A stretch of 64,000 nucleotides of DNA from Nostoc sp. NIES-3756 (GTDB lineage Bacteria > Cyanobacteriota > Cyanobacteriia > Cyanobacteriales > Nostocaceae), in contig NZ_AP017295.1 in NCBI RefSeq assembly GCF_001548375.1, positions 1,894,501-1,958,500 on the forward strand. Direction: 5' to 3'. The position numbers and the translations under genes were made by a program. Of this stretch, positions 39,151-46,512 are shown piece by piece (position 1 is the stretch's first letter; every line of letters begins with the position of its first letter). Under the pieces are notes generated by a model. That model saw only the letters and a list, made by a program, of their open reading frames with translations, searched no databases and was not told where the DNA came from.

Positions 39151-39211
39151 GAATACTACCTAGTAATTAGCAATAATAAACGACGTACACCAAAACAAAT
39201 AAAAAATTTGG

Positions 39212-39550
39212 TTAGAGGTTGTTTGAAAAGTCAGGGGTGTTGTAAAAAAGCTCGCTCAGTATAGGCTGTGAATAGAGAATCAACAGCACCGAGAGAGTGG
39301 TATGAGTAAAGTTTACCCTAGCAACCTGAACTGGGAACAATATCAATTAATTAGTGACATAATCCCGGAAGCAAAACCGGGTGGTCGAAAACGTGAAGTT
39401 GATATGTGGGAAGTCCTGAACGCAATTTTCTACATTTTGATAGAGGGAGTTAGATGGCGAGCGCTACCCGGAGATTTTCTTAATTGTTTCTCTACTTGCT
39501 TTATGCTCTTTGCTTGTTCAAGCTTGGTAGATATATTATACCAAAACTAA
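39212..39550 (+). mobile_element. Decayed IS5-type insertion sequence
   Basis: The left end is TTAGAGGTTGTTTGAAAAGT (39212-39231). A transposase N-terminus follows from 39302, LNWEQYQLISDIIPEAKPGGR, with EVLNAIFYILIEGVRWRALPGDF, the IS5-family N-terminal signature. The frame then leaves the family within 60 codons and the rest of the transposase is missing. Its terminal sequence is shared with the MITE at 10015-10182. Confidence 0.75.
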
Positions 39551-39584
39551 ATATTCACACTGATCTACTTATTACGAATTGGTA

Positions 39585-40100
39585 TTACATATCTTCCCCA
39601 GCCGCAGTCACAGCATAATCAGCCATTGCTTGGGTACGACGACGACTCATTTTCTGTTCGTAAGCGTCGTAAGCAATGCACATCCAAATTAAAGTCATAA
39701 AAAGAATATTTTTGTTGAAGCTTTCTGCGCCATTGGGAAATAGACTACCTGCGGGGATAATCCCAAATGCCAAAATGATGCTAAATGTCATAAGAATCAA
39801 TAATAACCCTGTCCAGCGCACCCAATAGTTGAGAGCAAATAACGCACCCAAGACGATTTCTGCTAAAGGTAATAACCAAGCATAGGGAACTGCAAGTAAC
39901 AAAGGTAGTGGCCCCACACCTTCCCATCCGGGTGGGATTCCTGGGCCAATGATTTGCAATTTGAGAGTTGTAACTGTTTGATAAAAACCGTTATTGACGC
40001 TGAAATTTAAGTAGTTGGCGATACCAGAAACGAAAAAGAACAAGCCGATGGTAATACGATTTACCGTAACGGCTGTGCGGAGGTTGAGTAAGTAATTCAT
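39585..40100 (-). CDS. DoxX-like membrane protein
   Basis: The 171-residue protein has about four membrane segments, with GLFFFVSGIANYLNF, LPLAEIVLGALFALNYWVRWTGLLLILMTF and NILFMTLIWMCIAYD. The overall organisation matches the DoxX/DoxD family, linked to respiratory quinone chemistry. It starts 34 bp after the type II NADH dehydrogenase gene, which fits a shared operon and a shared role at the quinone pool. Confidence 0.65.
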   Translation of the reverse strand: MNYLLNLRTAVTVNRITIGLFFFVSGIANYLNFSVNNGFYQTVTTLKLQIIGPGIPPGWEGVGPLPLLLAVPYAWLLPLAEIVLGALFALNYWVRWTGLLLILMTFSIILAFGIIPAGSLFPNGAESFNKNILFMTLIWMCIAYDAYEQKMSRRRTQAMADYAVTAAGEDM

Positions 40101-40133
40101 GATGAACTCCTAAGTAATTTCAAAAGGAAAACT

Positions 40134-41546
40134 TTATCGAGAGGGAGGTGCAAGGTGATCTAGTAATGTAGGAACACCCGTCCAGATCAAATTTTGCTGA
40201 AATTGCATTGGTTGGGCAGCTCGCCAAACTAGAGGAGTGGCGAGAATTAATGCAGCTGCGGCTGTGGCAACTCCAGATAACCAAGGTGTTTGTCCCAACT
40301 GCATAGGTGTAGCGGCGCGGTGACGTTGGAATAATTCGTCTGTTAACCACTCAGTTGTGACTTTGAAGTTGTGAGCAGAGTTAGGCAATAGTTGTAAGTA
40401 TGCTCCTTGCCGCATCAGGTGTCCGGGTTGTCCTTTGATTTGTAATTTGTTGAAAAGGTTAGCAACGCCTTCGTTGAGTCCTAATTTCATCAACGTGCCG
40501 CGCATTTGGATTTGTACGGGAATGGTTGGTTTAGTTTCCCTCAACCGTTTGAGATTTTGGGCGATCGCAATTCCTTGTTGATAGGCAACTTGGGCTGTGG
40601 GTGGTTGGGGATTATCGCTATCAATGGCACAGTCTCCCGCCGCAAAAACTTCAAGAAAATCAGGTAGTTGCAATGTTGGTTTCACCAGTAACCGCCCTCG
40701 CTTTTGGGTAACTGGTAACTCCATCAATAAAGGATTAGGTGCAGTTCCCGCAGTCCAAGCGATCGTTCCCGCCTGTAACATCTGCGTTTTTTCATTTTGC
40801 TGATACTCTACACCATCAGATGTAATCTTTGTGACAGCCGCATCAAAAAGAAAATCTACAGGAACAACACGATTTTTCATCGCACGCTGGACAGTGCAGC
40901 GCAGATTGCTATTCACATCACCTTTGAGAATTTCTCGACTACGGTTGACTAAAACAATGCGAATTTCACTACCATCACCACCCAACTCGTCATACCAAAT
41001 GGGAAGTAAATCGGCTAATGTACAAGCCAACTCAATACCAGCCGGGCCTGCACCAATGATGGCGACGGTGAGCAGTAGGCGACGGTGTTCCGGGTTTGGT
41101 GTTTGGATAGCTTGATATAATCTATGATGCAGATGTTTTCGCAGTGCGATCGCCTGTTGTCCAGATGTAAATGGCATTGCATATTCTGCTGCGCCAGGAG
41201 TATTAAAGTAAGTAGTTTTGCTACCCAGTGCTAATACTAAATTGCTGTAGTCGAATTCACCAGAGGCTGTGTTAACTCTGCGTTGATGTAAATCAATTGA
41301 TTGTACTGTATCCTGCACAAAACTGACCCTGCTACCAGCCAAGAGTTCTTTGTAACGAGGATATACTTGTTCGCTGTGCAGTTCACCGCTTAGTAATTCA
41401 TATAATAACGGTTTGAAACTGAAGCGATCGCGCTGTTCAATTAAAATAATTGGATGAAAGTAATTTTGCTGGCTTAAGTACAAAGCTGTAAATAACCCAG
41501 CAAAGCCACCACCCAAGATGACTGTAGGATAAGATGCTGGCTGCAT
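40134..41546 (-). CDS. Type II NAD(P)H:quinone oxidoreductase (NDH-2)
   Basis: The 470-residue flavoprotein has an N-terminal FAD-binding motif (VILGGGFAGLFTALYL, 9-24), a second dinucleotide motif (VAIIGAGPAGIELACTLADLL, about 162-182) and a late FAD motif (LEVFAAGDCAI). The C-terminal segment (LSGVATAAAALILATPLVW) is a membrane anchor. NDH-2 oxidises NAD(P)H and reduces the plastoquinone pool without proton pumping. The DoxX-like gene follows it. Confidence 0.9.
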   Translation of the reverse strand: MQPASYPTVILGGGFAGLFTALYLSQQNYFHPIILIEQRDRFSFKPLLYELLSGELHSEQVYPRYKELLAGSRVSFVQDTVQSIDLHQRRVNTASGEFDYSNLVLALGSKTTYFNTPGAAEYAMPFTSGQQAIALRKHLHHRLYQAIQTPNPEHRRLLLTVAIIGAGPAGIELACTLADLLPIWYDELGGDGSEIRIVLVNRSREILKGDVNSNLRCTVQRAMKNRVVPVDFLFDAAVTKITSDGVEYQQNEKTQMLQAGTIAWTAGTAPNPLLMELPVTQKRGRLLVKPTLQLPDFLEVFAAGDCAIDSDNPQPPTAQVAYQQGIAIAQNLKRLRETKPTIPVQIQMRGTLMKLGLNEGVANLFNKLQIKGQPGHLMRQGAYLQLLPNSAHNFKVTTEWLTDELFQRHRAATPMQLGQTPWLSGVATAAAALILATPLVWRAAQPMQFQQNLIWTGVPTLLDHLAPPSR

Positions 41547-41665
41547 AAATGTATAAGTTACTTGAGAGTTCGTAGTAAAGGCTTTAGCCTTTTCTTTCAG
41601 ACTAATTCTTTAGGACTAAAGTCCTTACTACCAACCTTAATTATTGACTCTATTTTACTTATCTG

Positions 41666-42025
41666 CTATTTCACTTCATTAGGTTCAAACTTGGTTATTT
41701 TACCTTTTTTGACTGCAACAATCACATCATAAGTTGAACAGTAGGAGAATGTAACATTATTGGCTTTGTTATAAAGGTTAACTACGTGACCTGCGCCGCC
41801 AACCTGGATACCAATTGGCTCTAAATCCCCATAGAAGAAACGACGCAGCTGATCTCCACTCCCGATTTGACCTTTATTTTTAGTGATGGCTGCTATTTTT
41901 TGATTTACAGACAATTCCTGAGCAGTTGCTTGAACTAAGGCAGGATTAATGACTTTTAATGGAGCTTCCCAAACAGTTAAAAAACCAGTCAAAGCCACAG
42001 TTGTAATTAAAGGTGCAAGTTTCAT
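41666..42025 (-). CDS. Exported small protein, unknown
   Basis: The ATG at 42025 gives 119 residues; a TTG lies 13 codons upstream. The N-terminus MKLAPLITTVALTGFLTVW is a signal-like segment. The mature part includes SVNQKIAAITKNKGQIGSGDQLRRFFYGDLEPIGIQVGGAGHVVNLYN and KKGKITKFEPNE. No family is recognised. Confidence 0.5.
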   Translation of the reverse strand: MKLAPLITTVALTGFLTVWEAPLKVINPALVQATAQELSVNQKIAAITKNKGQIGSGDQLRRFFYGDLEPIGIQVGGAGHVVNLYNKANNVTFSYCSTYDVIVAVKKGKITKFEPNEVK

Positions 42026-42354
42026 ATAAGCTCCTAGATGTTGAAATGATTGCGAACAAATCAACTATCCCAGCAGGAACTGAGAGCCTATTGAAGCTAT
42101 TTAATGATTTTGATGAATTTTTCTGTCACCTACATTTAGTAAATTCTCAGCCTTTTCTCAGAAAATATACTAATAGATTGAAATTAAGGAAGAGATGCTT
42201 AACCTCATAATATTTCTTACAAAAGCAATAGCCACTATTACGAATTGGTATCAAGCCACAGCCTAAATTAAGTTTCTTCTCAGCAAAACCTCATTTCCGG
42301 GTAGATATGGCGACTTAATATAGGGACTGATGCTTTAATTAAGATGATGTAAAT

Positions 42355-43416
42355 GTGACTACATTCAAAAAACGACATCGCTTGGTTCCACGAATTTCTG
42401 GACAAACATATCTCTGGTTAGCAATTCTCATTTTCGGAGCATCTAGTGCAGTTACCCGCAAGCTTACAGAGATTGGCGCTCAACATTTTGTAGGTGGACG
42501 TAATCCGATTTCGTTGTGCAATGTTCTATTCGTTGGTAATTTATGTGCTTTGATACTGATGAGCCTGATTTATAGAAAACAGTGGAACAAAGCTATTTTG
42601 CAGCGATTGTCAAAACAGGATTGGATTAGTCTTACAGCAGTAGCTATCTTATCGGGTGCGTTGGCTCCTGGCTTAATTTTTCAAGCATTGGCACTGACAA
42701 AAGTAAATAATGTAATTTTGATTGGACGCATAGAACCGCCTCTGACTCTAGTTTTATCGGTGTGGTTACTCAAAGAACGGATAAGTATTTGGGACTTTAT
42801 GGGTGCGATCGCTGCTTTTATTGGTGTTACTCTGACTATTGTGCTTCAGCCTCTACAGAAAAGCATGGTGAGTATGGGAGGTTTACACTTGGGTTTAGGC
42901 GAACTTTTGGTAGCACTTGGCTCTGTAGCCGTAGCTATTTCTACAATTATTAGTAAAAAGTACTTCTCCCAAATACCATTAGGAGTGTCTAGTATTTTTC
43001 GTACTGGATTAGGAACGATCATATTTTTCTTCACTGCTTTAATACTCTATGGCAGAGATCATTTTGCTGATATATTCTCACCATTTTTGTGGAAATGGAT
43101 GTTTCTCTATGGAGGGTTAATTGTAGTAATAGGTCAGTCTTTTTGGAATAAAGGGTTGCAAAATTCTACCGTATCTAAAGCTTCATTAATAGGTTCTTTT
43201 ACTCCCATCGTTGGCATTATTGCAGCTTATTTGATTCTAGGTGAAGTGCCTACTATGGCTCAATATATAGGCGCTAGCTTGATAGTAGCAGGTATATTCC
43301 TCAGCCGAATTGAAAAAGCATCCCAAAAATTTCATAAAAAAGTTGCACTTTCGGAAATTACTTCCGCTCAAGCAGAAAAAGAGGTAGAAATGGGTATGGG
43401 ATTTAAGGGAATTTAA
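42355..43416 (+). CDS. EamA-family (DMT) transporter
   Basis: The 353-residue protein starts at GTG and has about ten membrane segments in two EamA repeats: LWLAILIFGASSAVTRKL... in the first half and LGELLVALGSVAVAISTIISKKYF...LLGEVPTMAQYIGASLIVAGIFL in the second. The late ILGE..(x)..Q..G..LI..G signature is typical. The substrate cannot be inferred. Confidence 0.85.
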   Translation: MTTFKKRHRLVPRISGQTYLWLAILIFGASSAVTRKLTEIGAQHFVGGRNPISLCNVLFVGNLCALILMSLIYRKQWNKAILQRLSKQDWISLTAVAILSGALAPGLIFQALALTKVNNVILIGRIEPPLTLVLSVWLLKERISIWDFMGAIAAFIGVTLTIVLQPLQKSMVSMGGLHLGLGELLVALGSVAVAISTIISKKYFSQIPLGVSSIFRTGLGTIIFFFTALILYGRDHFADIFSPFLWKWMFLYGGLIVVIGQSFWNKGLQNSTVSKASLIGSFTPIVGIIAAYLILGEVPTMAQYIGASLIVAGIFLSRIEKASQKFHKKVALSEITSAQAEKEVEMGMGFKGI

Positions 43417-43430
43417 TTAATTCGTAATTT

Positions 43431-43465
43431 GTAATGGGCTACGCCCCGCTACGCTAACGTAATTC
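43431..43465 (-). repeat. 35-bp repeat, inverted copy of 3388-3422
   Basis: The 35 bases are the exact reverse complement of 3388-3422 and, like that copy, are flanked by AATTCGTAAT units. Two identical inverted copies 40 kb apart bracket the whole nif rearrangement region except nifB. Confidence 0.8.
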
Positions 43466-43615
43466 GTAATTAATATCAAGTCTATAAATATGGGTTGGGT
43501 TTCGTTCCTCAAGCCAAGCCTACATCTTTAAGAATTTGAAGAAATATTCTAGCGATCGCTCAAACAGATTGTTGGGTATTTTTTATTTTTATCTTGCTGT
43601 AACAAAAAACTCACA

Positions 43616-43642
43616 GTTTTATCCCCTTATGGGGATGAAAAC
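43616..43642 (+). promoter_or_regulatory. CRISPR-repeat-like hairpin in the cas6 leader
   Basis: The 27-bp GTTTTATCCCC-TTAT-GGGGATGAAAAC can fold into a hairpin whose stem is ATCCCC/GGGGAT flanked by GTTTT and AAAAC. It ends 36 bp before the Cas6-like start codon. Its form matches the stem-loop that Cas6 enzymes recognise in CRISPR repeats, but only one copy is present, so there is no array. Confidence 0.5.
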
Positions 43643-43678
43643 AAGATAAAATACAAAGACTGTGACTCAAATAATACC

Positions 43679-44794
43679 ATGCCTCGACGTTCTCAAAAAA
43701 AGCTAACTAACCCTTCACCTCAGCTTACATGGTCATCAGATACAGAGTTAGTCGGGCTGGAATTTGAGTTAGTCCCTGAAAAAGATTGTAGTCTTTTCCC
43801 TCAGTACACTATTGGACTCCACGCTTGGTTTCTTGAGCAAGTACGTTCCCACGACCCAAAGCTTTCAGCTTACCTCCATGATGGTGAGTCAGAGAAACCT
43901 TTTACTATTTCAGCTTTAAATGGGGAGATTATCAGTAGTGGCAGACAAATACAATTATTTGCCAATACCTCCTATCGTTGGTATGTCACAGCTTTATCTA
44001 GTCGAGTACAACAATGGATAGCGCAATGGCTAGAAAATTTGCCTAAGGTGGTTGATTTAAAGAATGCACCTTTACAAATTCACTCTGTCAGTATTACCCA
44101 TGCTCCCACAACTTACGCCCAACTGTTAGAATCTGAACCCAGTGAGACTATTGCTTTAAAATTTCTCAGTCCTACCAGCTTTCGCCGTAAAGGTCATCAC
44201 TTTCCCTTACCAGTACCAGTAAATGTGTTCCATAGCTATCTGCGTCGCTGGAATGATTTTTCAGGGATGTCTGTTGACCAAGATGCTTTTTTGGCTTGGG
44301 TAGATGATCATGTCTTCATTACCCGTTGCCAAATAAACACTACCAAAGTACTGGCGGGAAAAAAAGGTGCAGTCACAGGATTCACTGGTGCAATTGAGTT
44401 CAATTTAGCTAGGGAAGCAGCCAAACAGCCAGAATTTCGTCAGTTATTTCATGCTTTAGGGAAACTTGCACCTTACTGTGGTACTGGTCACAAAACTACT
44501 TTTGGTTTGGGACAAACACGTTTGGGTTGGTCATCTCAAACTATGCAAGATTTACCTGATGTACAAACAGTATTAGCAAAACGCATTGAAGATTTAACAG
44601 ATACTTTTAAGGCACAACGCAAACGTACAGGGGGAGAACGGGCGGATGAAATAGCCGCAAAATGGGCAACAATCTTGGCAAGGCGAGAAATGGGTGAGTC
44701 GTTGCAAGTGGTAGCTGAAGATTTAGAGATGCCTTATGAAACAGTGAAAACTTATGTGAAGTTGGCACGACGCGCTTTGAAGAATGAAGAGTAG
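43679..44794 (+). CDS. cas6: Stand-alone Cas6-like RNA endonuclease with HTH-like tail
   Basis: The 371-residue protein has the RAMP organisation of Cas6: a first ferredoxin-like half, SPTSFRRKGHHFPLPVPVNVFHSYLRRW in the middle, and the C-terminal glycine-rich loop YCGTGHKTTFGLGQTRLG (266-283). Cas6 cuts CRISPR repeats to make crRNAs. No other cas genes and no array are in the window. The last 70 residues are an extra helical segment, RADEIAAKWATILARREMGE followed by AEDLEMPYETVKTYVKLARR, that looks like a helix-turn-helix. A repeat-like hairpin lies in its leader. Confidence 0.75.
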   Translation: MPRRSQKKLTNPSPQLTWSSDTELVGLEFELVPEKDCSLFPQYTIGLHAWFLEQVRSHDPKLSAYLHDGESEKPFTISALNGEIISSGRQIQLFANTSYRWYVTALSSRVQQWIAQWLENLPKVVDLKNAPLQIHSVSITHAPTTYAQLLESEPSETIALKFLSPTSFRRKGHHFPLPVPVNVFHSYLRRWNDFSGMSVDQDAFLAWVDDHVFITRCQINTTKVLAGKKGAVTGFTGAIEFNLAREAAKQPEFRQLFHALGKLAPYCGTGHKTTFGLGQTRLGWSSQTMQDLPDVQTVLAKRIEDLTDTFKAQRKRTGGERADEIAAKWATILARREMGESLQVVAEDLEMPYETVKTYVKLARRALKNEE

Positions 44795-44950
44795 TTTGGT
44801 ATACTCATGTTTAATTATTACACATTAAAAATTAAAAAATTTCCTTGGATTCTTTCTGAACCACCTATTCATCTTATTTAAAATAAATGTTTGAAAGCCT
44901 ATGATTTAGTAGTAATAAGTCTTTTTCAAATATGAATTAATTGAAATATC

Positions 44951-45991
44951 ATGCAGCTATCTGGTGGCGAATTAAAAAAAATGGTTAATGCCATTATTAG
45001 TGCTTATCCCATAAAAGAGGATTTAGCAATGATGGTGCAGTTTGAATTAGAAGAAAATTTAGATGCGATCGCGGGAGGCGGCAATCAGACACAGTTAGTG
45101 TTTAATCTAGTTACAAAATGGGCAATTCCTAGAGGCAAAATCTATCGTCTAATTATAGCAGCCTATGAAACTAATCCTAATAATACTGAACTCAAAGAAT
45201 TTTATGAGTCTGTGGTTCTCAAGAAACGTTTTATTGTGCATTCTTCTGTCAAAAGCCAAGATTTTGGGCCAGATATTAATTGGCAGGGGGAAACAGATGA
45301 AATTCAACTTCAAAGTTGGTTAAAGCCTGAACCTGATTATTGGGATGTAGGTTTTTTAAAACGGGCAATTGAACAATCAGCTTCAGTTTGTCGTATTGAG
45401 ATTCCTTCTCATAAGATTATGGGAACTGGTGTTCTAATTACAACGAATAAATTATTAACCAACTATCATGTATTAAGAAGTAGTGATAACGATGACCTCG
45501 AAACTAATGCTTTAAATGCTATCTTAAATTTTGGCTGCGTAACTTCTGATGATGGTTTAGAAAGTCAAGGTAAAACTTTTCAATTAGATAGGCAAAAGCC
45601 AATTTTAAAATTTAGTGTAACTGAAGAATTAGATTATGTTTTATTACAAGTAGAAGCGAAAATAACTCAATCAACTGACATTAAACCTGCTCGCTGGGAT
45701 AGTAGAATATTACCTCTAGAAAAAACTGGAATTAATGTTTTACAACATCCTGAAGGGGACTCAATGAAATTATCAGTCAGTCAAGATGGTATTACAGGAG
45801 TTTACCAAAATAGAGGTTTGGTTCAATATGTGAATAAAACTGCTGTAGGTTCGAGTGGTTCACCTTGTTTTGATAAAAATTGGTATTTTGTAGCGTTACA
45901 TCATGCCCAAAGAGCGAAAACTTTCGGCTCAATTAGAGAGGGTATTTTATTTGCTTATATTTATCAAGAAATTAAAGATTTATTGAATTAA
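44951..45991 (+). CDS. EAD1-trypsin-like protease effector
   Basis: The 346-residue protein has an N-terminal effector-associated domain 1 (EAD1, about 2-88: LSGGELKKMVNAIISAYP...LIIAAYETNP) and a C-terminal trypsin-like protease (about 140-346). Catalytic residues are H173 (TNYHVL), D228 (EELDYVLL) and S302 in GSSGSPCFD, so the triad appears intact. In STAND/NLR-like bacterial conflict systems EAD domains join effectors to their sensor ATPase by like-with-like contact. The NB-ARC protein 0.5 kb downstream carries the same EAD1. It is predicted to be a protease triggered by that sensor. Confidence 0.85.
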   Translation: MQLSGGELKKMVNAIISAYPIKEDLAMMVQFELEENLDAIAGGGNQTQLVFNLVTKWAIPRGKIYRLIIAAYETNPNNTELKEFYESVVLKKRFIVHSSVKSQDFGPDINWQGETDEIQLQSWLKPEPDYWDVGFLKRAIEQSASVCRIEIPSHKIMGTGVLITTNKLLTNYHVLRSSDNDDLETNALNAILNFGCVTSDDGLESQGKTFQLDRQKPILKFSVTEELDYVLLQVEAKITQSTDIKPARWDSRILPLEKTGINVLQHPEGDSMKLSVSQDGITGVYQNRGLVQYVNKTAVGSSGSPCFDKNWYFVALHHAQRAKTFGSIREGILFAYIYQEIKDLLN

Positions 45992-46005
45992 TTTAAGGAT
46001 TTATT

Positions 46006-46437
46006 ATGGGACGCAGAATTATTACTAACCAACTAGAGTCTAAAGGCAATGAAGTAAAGTTAGATGGTTATTTTGATAAGTTAATCAAGTATATTCCTAC
46101 CGAAATTGTAGGCGGATGGATTGCAATTATTGGACTGATTAAAAGTGTTAGTAATATACCAACAAATACTATACTGTGGCTTCTATTATTTATGTTTACT
46201 GGGCTAACGGCTCTTTATATTTTGAAGCAAACTTCTGAGCCAAAAAAGCCTCTAGCAATTAAACAAACTAGTATTTCTACTATAGCTTTTATTGTTTGGG
46301 TATTTGCTTTAGGAGAACCTTTTGATTCCTTAAGTTTCTATAATCCTGTTTATGGGTCAATTGTATTAGTTTTATATAATTTAACTATTCCATTGTTCAA
46401 TCCTATTGAAGATAGCAAGAAAAATAGTCTTATGTGA
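46006..46437 (+). CDS. Membrane protein of the EAD1 module
   Basis: The 143-residue protein begins 14 bp after the protease gene. It has about four membrane segments (IPTEIVGGWIAIIGLIKSV, TILWLLLFMFTGLTALYIL, ISTIAFIVWVFALGEPF, YGSIVLVLYNLTIPLF). The YFDKLIKYIPTEIVGGWIA start is a recurring motif of small membrane proteins near STAND modules. It could be an effector, an anchor or a protease target. The role is inferred from position. Confidence 0.6.
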   Translation: MGRRIITNQLESKGNEVKLDGYFDKLIKYIPTEIVGGWIAIIGLIKSVSNIPTNTILWLLLFMFTGLTALYILKQTSEPKKPLAIKQTSISTIAFIVWVFALGEPFDSLSFYNPVYGSIVLVLYNLTIPLFNPIEDSKKNSLM

Positions 46438-46512
46438 ACAATAAAATAAGCATGATTTGGATAATTTAAAAATTAAAAACATAGAAATAAAATAGTATTA
46501 TTGGGAAATTAA

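Noticed and set aside
43616..43642. CRISPR array
   Set aside because: Only one repeat-like hairpin is present; no regularly spaced second copy exists nearby.
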